Shown here piece by piece: positions 15,958-22,104 of a DNA stretch of 22,104 bases. The stretch is from positions 1 to 22,104 of the forward strand of contig CAZDOD010000028.1 of assembly GCA_964506935.1 (NCBI GenBank), written 5' to 3'. The DNA is from CAZDOD01 sp964506935 (GTDB lineage: Bacteria; Desulfobacterota; Zymogenia; Zymogenales; Zymogenaceae). How positions within the stretch are numbered: the first letter of the stretch is position 1; every line of letters starts with the position of its first letter. A program made the translations under genes and the position numbers. The notes under the pieces were generated by a model. The model was not told where the DNA came from and searched no databases. It worked only from the letters and a program-made list of their open reading frames with translations.

Positions 15958-16299
15958 CTATCCGATGGCCTGTCTCCCCCTCTCTCCCGTCCTTATTCGG
16001 ACGACCTGGGGGAGATCGAGGACAAAGATTTTTCCATCACCTATGTTTCCCGTTCGGGCGCCTTTTATGATGGCATCGATGGTCGGCTCGACATACTCTT
16101 CGTTTACGGCTATTTCGAGCCTTATCTTCTTCAATAGATTGATCTCTTTTGGAATACCTCGATAAGTCTCTGTATAGCCCATCTGCCTCCCGGCACCGAG
16201 AGCGGTGCTTACCGTCATCAGATATATCTCGTTTTCATAAAGCGCCTTTTTGACGTCGGGGAGTCTTTGGGGCTGTATAATGGCAACAACAAGTTTCAT
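15958..16299 (-). CDS. glnK: PII signal protein, GlnK-type, with Lys at position 51
   Basis: This encodes 113 residues with AGGAGG seven bases before the ATG. It is the trimeric sensor of ATP/ADP and 2-oxoglutarate. Positions align with E. coli GlnB without gaps: T-loop 'GAGRQMGYTETYRG' with Gln39 (2-oxoglutarate/Mg site) and Tyr46 kept. 'TGNIGDGKIFV' (84-94) holds the ATP-loop Gly-Asp-Gly-Lys, and Arg101/Arg103 are present. Residue 51, the uridylylated Tyr in enteric PII, is Lys, and its surroundings are IPKEIN instead of AEYMVD. Uridylylation is therefore not possible at that site. It directly follows amt (18 bases), the standard amtB-glnK pairing in which GlnK plugs the channel from the cytoplasm when nitrogen is plentiful. 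Confidence 0.95.
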   Translation of the reverse strand: MKLVVAIIQPQRLPDVKKALYENEIYLMTVSTALGAGRQMGYTETYRGIPKEINLLKKIRLEIAVNEEYVEPTIDAIIKGARTGNIGDGKIFVLDLPQVVRIRTGERGRQAIG

Positions 16300-16317
16300 A
16301 CACTTTCCTCCTATCTA

Positions 16318-17808
16318 TTACTCGGTGGTGAAGATCTGAAAACTGGGATACGCTTCCATGCCGTGTTCTCCTATATCGAGTCCGCGAAGTTCTTCCTCGG
16401 AAGTGACCCTCAAGCCAATGAGACTGTTGATTATATAGAAGAGGGCAAAACCGCAAGTGATCACAAAAGAGAAGACGCTGATTACGCCGATCGTCTGAAT
16501 TCCGAGGAGCTTCCATCCGCCCCCGTATAACAGACCTCCATCGGTTGCAAAGAGTCCCAGGGCGATTGTACCCCACGCACCGTTTACGCCGTGGACGGCG
16601 ATTGCGCCGACCGGATCGTCGATTTTCAGTGTCTTATCGATAAAGATCACGGCGAGTACCACAAGCGTTCCTGCTATCATGCCGATCCATACCGCACCCC
16701 CGGGGCTGACAAAGGCGCACGGTGCCGTAATGGCAACAAGCCCTGCCAATGCCCCGTTGATGGCCATGCTCGCATCCGGTTTTTTGAACAGCCACCATGA
16801 GATAAACATGGCAGAGATGGCACCGGCACCGGCCGAAAGGTTAGTCGTCGTAACGATGTGTGCGATATCCTTTGCCGAGGCCTCCATGGTGCTTCCGGCG
16901 TTGAATCCGAACCAGGCGAACCACAGGATGAAACCGCCGAGTGCGGCGAGCGGGATGTTATGTCCGTGAATAGCCTTTGGTATGCCGTCGGCATCGTATT
17001 TGCCGAGTCTCGGCCCCAGTATCACGACGGCAGAAAGAGACAGCCAACCCCCAACGGAGTGGACCACCGTTGATCCTGCAAAGTCGAGAAAGCCGAGTTC
17101 CCCAAGCCAGCCGCCGCCCCATATCCAGTGGCCGACAACCGGATAGATGAACGCCGAGATGACAATCGTGTAAAAGATGTAGGCGGTAAACTTGGCCCTC
17201 TCGGCAACCGCTCCCGCAACGATAGTTGCAGCGGCGCCGCAGAATACGAGCTGGAAGAAATACTTCGCCTCAAGTGGCACGGTCGTCCAAGATAGGGAGT
17301 TGAATGTACCCCCGGCATCATGGAGAAAAAAGCCGCTTGTGCCGAATAGGGCGTTTCCCGCACCGAACATGATGGCGAACCCGACCGCCCAGTATGTAAT
17401 GGTCGCAAAGCAGAAATCCATCACGTTTTTCATGATCAGGTTGACGGAGTTTTTGGCGCGGATGAATCCCGCCTCGAGCATGGCAAATCCGGCTTGCATG
17501 AACATGACGAGGACCCCGGCGATGATGACCCAGACAGTGTCGAGGTCAGTCTTGTAGATCTGGATTAATTCCTCCTCCTCGGCTTTGGTGACTTCAGCTT
17601 CTTCATAAACTTCCGGGCCTTGAGTAATCTCTCCCTCGGATCCCATCTCCACATCGGGGATTTCGAGGGCACCCTCTTCGCCTATCGAAGTATCGACTGC
17701 TGTTGCATCGAGGGGCGCCTCGCCCTCCTCCTGGGCGAAGACGATCATAGTGGTGGTTGCGAAAAGAATGGATACCGCAAGGAGTACCCATATTTTTTTA
17801 TCTATCAT
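16318..17808 (-). CDS. amt: Ammonium transporter (Amt family) with extended N-terminus
   Basis: This encodes 496 residues from the ATG at 17808, preceded by GGAGGG at a good distance; the upstream ATG at 17820 lacks a ribosome site. It is the inner-membrane ammonium channel. The twin pore histidines are recognisable in 'DFAGSTVVHSVGGW' and 'AVHGVNGAWGT', and the Amt signature in 'FAWFGFNAGST'. About eleven membrane helices can be traced. A hydrophobic N-terminal segment (~4-25, ending 'VFAQ') looks like a cleaved signal peptide. It is followed by about 60 acidic, Glu-rich residues before the first channel helix. This periplasmic extension is longer than usual. Transcription is from a sigma-54 promoter at 17862-17876 under the adjacent enhancer-binding protein. 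Confidence 0.95.
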   Translation of the reverse strand: MIDKKIWVLLAVSILFATTTMIVFAQEEGEAPLDATAVDTSIGEEGALEIPDVEMGSEGEITQGPEVYEEAEVTKAEEEELIQIYKTDLDTVWVIIAGVLVMFMQAGFAMLEAGFIRAKNSVNLIMKNVMDFCFATITYWAVGFAIMFGAGNALFGTSGFFLHDAGGTFNSLSWTTVPLEAKYFFQLVFCGAAATIVAGAVAERAKFTAYIFYTIVISAFIYPVVGHWIWGGGWLGELGFLDFAGSTVVHSVGGWLSLSAVVILGPRLGKYDADGIPKAIHGHNIPLAALGGFILWFAWFGFNAGSTMEASAKDIAHIVTTTNLSAGAGAISAMFISWWLFKKPDASMAINGALAGLVAITAPCAFVSPGGAVWIGMIAGTLVVLAVIFIDKTLKIDDPVGAIAVHGVNGAWGTIALGLFATDGGLLYGGGWKLLGIQTIGVISVFSFVITCGFALFYIINSLIGLRVTSEEELRGLDIGEHGMEAYPSFQIFTTE

Positions 17809-17861
17809 AGATCCCTCCATTTCGAAATTGGCAAAAGAGTTTCAGTTTGCTCCTATATAGA

Positions 17862-17876
17862 GCAAATTTGTTGCCA
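17862..17876 (-). promoter_or_regulatory. Sigma-54 (RpoN) promoter of amt operon
   Basis: Read leftward, the sequence is TGGCAA-N5-TTGC: -24 TGGCAA is the complement of 17871-17876 and -12 TTGC the complement of 17862-17865. GG-to-GC spacing is exactly 12 bases. Only the last base of the -24 TGGCAC differs from consensus. The predicted start near 17850 gives a ~42-base leader to the amt ATG. Confidence 0.8.
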
Positions 17877-17880
17877 AGAT

Positions 17881-17907
17881 TTACAAGCCTTGCGAGTAAG
17901 GCTGTAA
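17881..17907. repeat. Inverted repeat next to the amt sigma-54 promoter
   Basis: TTACAAGCCTT (17881-17891) pairs with AAGGCTGTAA (17898-17907) with one bulged A and a 6-base loop. It lies between the end of the regulator gene and the -24 element, four bases from it. It has no T tract, so it may be a weak 3' end for the regulator mRNA or a protein site. Confidence 0.4.
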
Positions 17908-17917
17908 GCTATTGAAA
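17905..17917. promoter_or_regulatory. IHF-like site between activator sites and amt promoter
   Basis: TAAGCTATTGAAA matches the reversed IHF consensus YAANNNNTTGATW at all but one base. Its centre is about 60 bases upstream of the predicted sigma-54 start and between the upstream palindromes and the promoter, the usual place for a DNA bend in such promoters. A 12 of 13 match in AT-rich DNA can also occur by chance. Confidence 0.35.
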
Positions 17918-17974
17918 TTAAAGGGATTTTTATGTTGGGGCTATGGAGTATGAAGGGACAATAGGTTCATAAAG

Positions 17975-18018
17975 CCTACATATTGGTAGGAAATAACTAT
18001 AAAAGCTACCTTTTGGTA
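17975..18018. promoter_or_regulatory. Paired upstream activator palindromes for amt
   Basis: CCTAC-ATATTG-GTAGG (17975-17990) and TACC-TTTT-GGTA (18007-18018) have centres 30 bases apart. They lie about 125-168 bases upstream of the predicted amt start and overlap the last codons of the regulator gene. The same two motifs with the same spacing recur upstream of the regulator gene. They are the likely binding sites of the adjacent Fis-type regulator. Confidence 0.6.
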
Positions 18019-19568
18019 CTAAATTTTTTCGGGTCGATGCCGTATCTCTTGACCCGAAGGCCCATCAGTCTCTCGGAAATGCCTAGGGTTAGGGCGGCCT
18101 TTGCCTTGTTCCCCCTCGAGGATTTCAGGGCGTCGGAGATCATCTCCGTTTCGAGCGCCTGCAGGGACTCCTCGAGGGTTCCGCGTAAGTGAGTACCGGA
18201 CGCCTCGGCCGTCTGAAGGGTGGGGGGTAGGTGGTGGCCGTGGATGACGCCGTCGTTGCTCAACAGTACAGCCCGCTCGATGCAGTTTTCAAGCTCACGG
18301 ACATTTCCCGGCCAGTGATAGCTGATCAGCATGTCGATTGCAGGGGTTGAGACACGCCTTATGCTTTTGTGGTTGAGACCGCTGTATTTTTCGACGAAGT
18401 AGTCGGCGAGGAGCAAAATGTCGGCGCGCCGTTCCCTGAGCGGCGGGATATGGATCGGAAAGACGTTGAGGCGAAAATAGAGGTCCTCACGGAAATTTTT
18501 TTCCTCAATGAGTTTTTCGAGGTTTCTGTTTGTGGCGGCGATGATTCTGACATCGGTCTTGATCGTCTTGGTGCCTCCGACCCTTTCAAATTCGCGCTCC
18601 TGAATGACCCGAAGGAGCTTGATCTGTGTCTGGGGGGATAGGTCGCCGATCTCGTCGAGGAAGATCGTCCCGCCGTGGGCGAGTTCAAACCGCCCCTTTT
18701 TCGTTGCGTGTGCGCCGGTAAAGGCGCCCTTTTCGTGCCCGAATAGCTCGCTCTCGATGACACTGTCGGGAAGAGCGGCGCAGTTGACCTTGATAAAGGG
18801 GTTGTTTGCTCGTGGGCTGTCAAAGTGAATGGCGCCGGCGACGAGCTCCTTTCCGGTTCCGCTCTCTCCGTAGATCAGGACGGTCGTATTGCTCTTCGAC
18901 ACCTGGCCGATCAGGTCAAAGACCTCAAACATTCGTTTCGAGTTGCCGATGATGTTCTGGGGGCGGAAGCGGTCTTTGAGCTTTTCTCTAAGACGGATGT
19001 TTTCGTCGAGGAGCTTCTGTCTCTCTTCCTGTGCCGATCTCCTTAGATGTACGGCCTGGGCGATCAGCGAGGCGATGATGGAGAGGAGTCGGAGGTCGTC
19101 AGAGAGCGAGATATCTTCGTTATAGATACGGTCGAAGCTGAGGGTGCCGATGACCTCGTTTTCAAGCTTGATCGGCACACAGATAAATGAGATATCGTCG
19201 GCGGCGGAGTCTTTGCTGATACCGGTTCGGTTGAGAAACTCGGGTTCTTCGGAAATTCTCGGAACTACTATCGGCTCTTTTGTCTCTACCACCTTTCCCG
19301 TCACGCCCTCGCCGATCTTGTATCTCCCCCGTTCCTTTTGGGAATCGGAGAGCCCGTAGGCCGAGTCGATAAATATATCGCCGGTATGTCTGTCAAGGAG
19401 GGTGATGGTGCCGTGTAGCATGTTCATATATGCAGCCATTTTTTCGAGGACGGGCCCCACGACTTCCCGAAGATCCATGCTCAAGTCGAGGGTGCGGCTT
19501 ATCTCAAAGATAAGGTTTAGTTCACTGGATTCCCGCTTGTTTTTGTAATCTCGGCCGATTGGTTCCAT
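18006..19568 (-). CDS. Sigma-54-dependent transcriptional activator with GAF sensor (NifA-like)
   Basis: This encodes 520 residues. An N-terminal GAF domain (~15-175, NifA-like: 'FICVPIKLENEVIGTLSFDR') leads by a helical linker to a complete AAA+ sigma-54 activator domain (~205-435). Walker A is GESGTGKE (234-241), the sigma-54 loop is GAFTGA (281-286), Walker B is 'TIFLDEIG', and arginine fingers lie in 'NFREDLYFRLNVFP'. A C-terminal Fis-type helix-turn-helix follows (~476-511, 'GNKAKAALTLGISERLMGLR'). It would open RpoN promoters; the amt promoter next door fits. GAF plus central plus Fis domains match NifA architecture, but there are no nif genes in view, so a general nitrogen regulator is equally possible. 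Its own promoter is sigma-70 type and overlapped by a copy of its presumed site, suggesting autorepression. Confidence 0.9.
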   Translation of the reverse strand: MEPIGRDYKNKRESSELNLIFEISRTLDLSMDLREVVGPVLEKMAAYMNMLHGTITLLDRHTGDIFIDSAYGLSDSQKERGRYKIGEGVTGKVVETKEPIVVPRISEEPEFLNRTGISKDSAADDISFICVPIKLENEVIGTLSFDRIYNEDISLSDDLRLLSIIASLIAQAVHLRRSAQEERQKLLDENIRLREKLKDRFRPQNIIGNSKRMFEVFDLIGQVSKSNTTVLIYGESGTGKELVAGAIHFDSPRANNPFIKVNCAALPDSVIESELFGHEKGAFTGAHATKKGRFELAHGGTIFLDEIGDLSPQTQIKLLRVIQEREFERVGGTKTIKTDVRIIAATNRNLEKLIEEKNFREDLYFRLNVFPIHIPPLRERRADILLLADYFVEKYSGLNHKSIRRVSTPAIDMLISYHWPGNVRELENCIERAVLLSNDGVIHGHHLPPTLQTAEASGTHLRGTLEESLQALETEMISDALKSSRGNKAKAALTLGISERLMGLRVKRYGIDPKKFSTKR

Positions 19569-19569
19569 T

Positions 19570-19590
19570 GGTATCTTTCTTGAAAGTACC
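19570..19590 (-). promoter_or_regulatory. Hairpin over the ribosome site of the regulator mRNA
   Basis: In the leftward mRNA, GGUACUUU (complement of 19583-19590) can pair with AAAGAUACC (complement of 19570-19578) around a CAAG loop with one bulged A. The 3' arm contains the only purine-rich ribosome site (AAGAAAGA) and ends one base before the AUG. Folding would reduce translation of the regulator. Confidence 0.35.
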
Positions 19591-19630
19591 TTTTGGTATG
19601 ATTATTGTCCAAAACCTACGATATTGTAGG
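19587..19630. promoter_or_regulatory. Paired operator palindromes upstream of the regulator gene
   Basis: TACC-TTTT-GGTA (19587-19598) and CCTAC-GATATT-GTAGG (19615-19630) have centres 30 bases apart, mirroring the pair upstream of amt. The CCTAC palindrome covers the -10 element of the regulator promoter, and the TACC palindrome lies in the leader just before the start codon. This placement is expected for repression. Confidence 0.6.
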
Positions 19631-19651
19631 ATATCAAAAGGCTTTTGTCAA
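19623..19651 (-). promoter_or_regulatory. Sigma-70 promoter of the regulator gene
   Basis: Leftward TTGACA (complement of 19646-19651) and TACAAT (complement of 19623-19628) are separated by exactly 17 bases: a perfect -35 and a 5 of 6 match for -10. The start codon follows about 55 bases after the -10. The -10 is embedded in the palindrome at 19615-19630. Confidence 0.75.
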
Positions 19652-20080
19652 TAGCTTTGTTGAGAGGTTGTCGTTATAGAAAAATCAGAGTTTGATAGAT
19701 AGAAGATGGTCTTCTCTAAAGATGGCTTTTTATAAAGTAAAGGCCAAAATGAAAACCGTAATCTAAAATAGGGAAAGCATACAATTCATCGGAAATATAA
19801 TATATCAGGGGATGACTTCGATTACAATTTAATATTGGAAAATGACACATTAAGTGATATATTCGAATATTGGTCTGGCTTCCTTAAGATGGTAACCATT
19901 AAAAAAGTCCCTAGAGGTTATCAGCTTTTTGCCTGTGATCTTTTGATATTGAAGCCGGAATATTTACATGGGGCTATAGATAAACCTATCGGATATGATG
20001 AAAAAATACAGGATATATCGGTGCCGTGATGTGTACCATGAAGATATCTGATTTTCCTATTTGCTTTACGGGGTGTTGAA
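19631..20080. other. AT-rich spacer between regulator gene and glpD
   Basis: Apart from the regulator promoter (to 19651), this 450-base stretch holds a perfect small palindrome AGAAGA-TGG-TCTTCT (19701-19715) and one weak ORF (to 20029). It has no recognisable promoter, RNA gene or mobile element. The ribosome site GGGGTG for glpD lies near its right end. Confidence 0.4.
19835..20029 (+). CDS. Weak hypothetical ORF, possibly a gene remnant
   Basis: From TTG at 19835, 64 residues can be read (EYWSGFLKMVTIKKVPRGYQ in the middle). The frame stays open upstream to the TAG at 19769-19771, but there is no ATG and no ribosome site there. The first internal ATG (19889) would leave 46 residues. The composition looks protein-like, with no family recognised. 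It may be a decayed gene, as the surrounding DNA is AT-rich and otherwise empty. Confidence 0.2.
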   Translation: MENDTLSDIFEYWSGFLKMVTIKKVPRGYQLFACDLLILKPEYLHGAIDKPIGYDEKIQDISVP

Positions 20081-21715
20081 ATGAATATCTCAAAATCGTG
20101 GAGTGCAAAAGACAGGTCCGATTACGTAAAGGAGCTTTCCGAGACTACCTACGACGTCCTGATCGTCGGCGGCGGTATTACTGGCGCCGGTGTCCTCAGG
20201 GCGTTGGGGCTTCGCAACATCAAGGCCGCCCTGATCGATAAGGAGGATTTCGCCTTCGGGACGTCATCGAAGAGCACGAGGCTCGCCCACGGCGGGATGA
20301 GGTACATCTTCAATAAGGAATACAGGCTGGTTTCCGAGGCGTGTCACGAGAGGGACTGGCTGAGGGGCGCCTTCCCGAACCTAGTTAGGCCTACCCCGGT
20401 CATGTTCATCAACTTCAGTTTAGAGGTCGCAAAGATCATGGGAAGAGCCTTCCGTCTGTATGACCTCCTTTCGGGGTTCGGGAATTACAAGAACTATCGC
20501 CACATACCGCTCGAAGGCCTGAATAAACACGAGCCGAAAATAAAGATTCCAAATGTCCACTCGGGGTGCCTCATATATGAGTGCGTCATAAACGACGCCC
20601 GCCTGACCACGGATGTCATAAAAGAGGGTGTTTCTCTCGGCGGCGTTGCCCTAAACTACGTTGAGGCAAAAGGGGTCGTAAAAAAAGACGGTAAGGTCAC
20701 CGGTATCAGCGCTTTGGATAAAGAGTCCGGAGATTCGTTTGTTATCTCGGCAAGAAACGTCGTAAATGCCTGTGGGCCGTGGACGGACGACCTGATGACA
20801 GGGGGAAAAAAGAGGATTATCAGGCCCACGAAGGGTGTGCATCTCGTGGTCAGGCGCGAGAATGTCGGAAACCTCGGCGGATTGTATTTGATGAGTCCCG
20901 TCGACGGCCGCGGTGTTTTTTTGCTCGCCCACGGAGATTATACCTACCTCGGCACGACCGACACCGATTACAATGGCGACCTCGACCAATGCTATACCGA
21001 CAGGGACGAATATCAGTATCTCAAAAAGGTTATCGATCACTGTTTTCCCGACGCGAAGTTTGAAGAGGAGGACCTACTAGGTAGCTACGCCGGTATCAGG
21101 CCACTGGTGCTGGAGGAGGGCGTCTCCGAGACGAAGACGTCCCGAAAGGAGCTGATAGACGAGATCATGCCGGGTTTTTTCGTCATCACGGGTGGAAAGC
21201 TAACGATCTTTCGCAGCATGGCCGAAAAGCTCATCGCCTTTATGGGAAAGAGGGGCGCCCTCGACGTCAGGAGGTTCGGCAAGAGGCGCTCAAAATCCCG
21301 TTTGCTTATGGGGATGAAGGCGGGTAAGTGGAAAAAGTCCGCCCCGAAAGTGGGGCTCGAAGATGGGATTATGGAACATATCTACCAGAACTACGGGAGA
21401 GGGGGGATATCGATCCTCGATTTGGTTAAAAAAGACTCCTCTCTCGGCGGTATCATCACGGACGGCCAGAATAATATTTGGGCCGAGCTAGAATACAGCC
21501 TCGAATATGAGCATGTGACTCACGTCAAGGATTTTCTCCTTCGCCGAACAAACCTCTCGCTCTACCAGCGTGACGGTCACGAAGATCTGGGTAGGGAGGT
21601 CGCGAAACGCATGGCGAAGTATCTCGGATGGGATGAGGGGAGGACAAAAAGGGAGATTTCCGATTACGTCGACATCGCCCACAAGAACAGCTTTTTTCTG
21701 AAAAAGAAATCTTAG
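20081..21715 (+). CDS. glpD: FAD-dependent glycerol-3-phosphate dehydrogenase
   Basis: This encodes 544 residues, ATG preceded by GGGGTG. It oxidises sn-glycerol 3-phosphate to dihydroxyacetone phosphate and passes electrons to the quinone pool at the inner membrane. The N-terminal FAD-binding motif 'YDVLIVGGGITGAGVLRALG' (24-43) is followed by 'GTSSKSTRLAHGGMRYI' (60-76), a near-perfect GlpD signature. Later motifs are 'VVNACGPWTDDL', 'RPTKGVHLVV', 'YLGTTDTDYNGDLD' and 'YAGIRPLV'. A C-terminal helical cap domain extends to the end. The length fits the family (500-560). No glycerol kinase or facilitator is nearby, and the gene stands alone, convergent with the nitroreductase. The gene's GC is higher than in the spacers around it. 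Confidence 0.93.
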   Translation: MNISKSWSAKDRSDYVKELSETTYDVLIVGGGITGAGVLRALGLRNIKAALIDKEDFAFGTSSKSTRLAHGGMRYIFNKEYRLVSEACHERDWLRGAFPNLVRPTPVMFINFSLEVAKIMGRAFRLYDLLSGFGNYKNYRHIPLEGLNKHEPKIKIPNVHSGCLIYECVINDARLTTDVIKEGVSLGGVALNYVEAKGVVKKDGKVTGISALDKESGDSFVISARNVVNACGPWTDDLMTGGKKRIIRPTKGVHLVVRRENVGNLGGLYLMSPVDGRGVFLLAHGDYTYLGTTDTDYNGDLDQCYTDRDEYQYLKKVIDHCFPDAKFEEEDLLGSYAGIRPLVLEEGVSETKTSRKELIDEIMPGFFVITGGKLTIFRSMAEKLIAFMGKRGALDVRRFGKRRSKSRLLMGMKAGKWKKSAPKVGLEDGIMEHIYQNYGRGGISILDLVKKDSSLGGIITDGQNNIWAELEYSLEYEHVTHVKDFLLRRTNLSLYQRDGHEDLGREVAKRMAKYLGWDEGRTKREISDYVDIAHKNSFFLKKKS

Positions 21716-21931
21716 ACTGGGAGATAATATCGATATAGAAGTGTTTCTCGATGAGGAACAGAGTCTATTTTTAATTGGACGTAGATATCTCAATATAGAC
21801 CTATTATTTATGTTTCAGGAGATCATCAGATAAAAAAGAGATTCATTTCGATGGCGCCCACTGATTAAGGTCGCCACTATCATGAAACTTGGATGTTTAT
21901 CTGTAGCTATCTCGGAACGGGGTCTCCGTCC

Positions 21932-22104
21932 TCAAAACCTATTTATGTGAAGTATCTTCTCGAGCTTGCGTTTCGGGACGTTTTGTGTGCCGTCGGAATC
22001 CTTCCAGTATTTTACATTGTCCCCCTCTAGCTCCACCCACCTCGACTCCTCGGCCGGATAACCAAGCGCCACCACGCTGTCGACCAGATGTGTCTCGGGC
22101 ACGC
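21932..22104 (-). CDS. Nitroreductase family protein, C-terminal end (5' cut by window)
   Basis: The last 57 residues of a leftward gene are visible, with TGA at 21932-21934. The sequence 'HLVDSVVALGYPAEESRWVE' and then 'DNVKYWKDSDGTQNVPKRKL' match the typical end of nitroreductase-family flavoproteins. There the 'ALGYPAE' strand is followed by a 'YW.D..G..HVPKR' segment. The rest of the protein lies outside the window, so the FMN site cannot be inspected. It converges with glpD; the 216-base gap between the two stops shows no clear terminator or gene. Confidence 0.7.
   Translation of the reverse strand, partial: VPETHLVDSVVALGYPAEESRWVELEGDNVKYWKDSDGTQNVPKRKLEKILHINRF

Noticed and set aside
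17829..17850. Second sigma-54-like element TTGGCAAAAG on the + strand
   Set aside because: After TGGCAA-N5 the sequence is TTTC, not TTGC, and there is no rightward gene for it to serve.
18006..19568. Calling the regulator nifA
   Set aside because: The domain order fits NifA, but there are no nif genes in view and the nearby palindromes are not the NifA TGT-N10-ACA type.
1..22104. CRISPR arrays, insertion sequences, rRNA and tRNA genes
   Set aside because: None was seen on reading; no regular repeat-spacer pattern, transposase or RNA-gene-like sequence is present.

Overview
This window looks like a chromosomal segment of a Gram-negative bacterium with moderate GC. Outer-membrane factors, RND efflux, lipoproteins and a sigma-54 enhancer-binding protein support this. 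A Desulfobacterota (deltaproteobacterial) type of host is plausible but cannot be proved from the sequence. The window cuts a phage-type tail gene at its left edge and a nitroreductase gene at its right edge.

Region 1 (1-5430, + strand) is the end of a phage, tailocin or similar module. It holds a large decorated tail-hub-like protein, a small ORF resembling the missing hub C-terminus (joined at an A7/TGA/ATG overlap that could be a -1 frameshift site), a small beta-rich protein, and a compact lysis cassette. The cassette encodes an XhlA-like membrane protein, an M15 peptidase endolysin, several very small membrane proteins and a lipoprotein with a C-terminal membrane segment. A terminator near 5606-5641 closes the module. 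No capsid, terminase or integrase gene is visible.

Region 2 (5710-11163, - strand) is a tripartite efflux operon in the order TolC-like outer-membrane factor, membrane-fusion protein, RND pump. The fusion protein has no coiled-coil hairpin. Divergent from it is a Tat/lipoprotein-type amidohydrolase (11475-13004), closed by a strong, probably bidirectional terminator.

Region 3 (13192-19568, - strand) is a nitrogen-assimilation cluster, transcribed as regulator, then amt, glnK, a flotillin-like SPFH protein and glnA. The PII protein has Lys at the usual uridylylated Tyr51. The glutamine synthetase is of the short GSI-alpha type without an adenylylation motif. Control therefore appears to act by ligand binding, protein contacts and transcription instead of by covalent modification. 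The amt gene has a clear sigma-54 promoter (TGGCAA-N5-TTGC), an IHF-like site and paired upstream palindromes. Matching palindromes with the same 30-bp centre spacing lie over a near-consensus sigma-70 promoter of the GAF-AAA-Fis regulator gene. This suggests one protein activates amt and represses its own gene.

Region 4 (19569-22104) has a roughly 510-bp spacer with at most a decayed or small ORF, then glycerol-3-phosphate dehydrogenase (+), then the convergent C-terminal end of a nitroreductase (-).

The most interesting signals are the paired-operator circuit of the nitrogen regulator, the modification-free PII/GS pair with an embedded flotillin, the possible programmed frameshift in the tail hub, and the hairpinless efflux adaptor.
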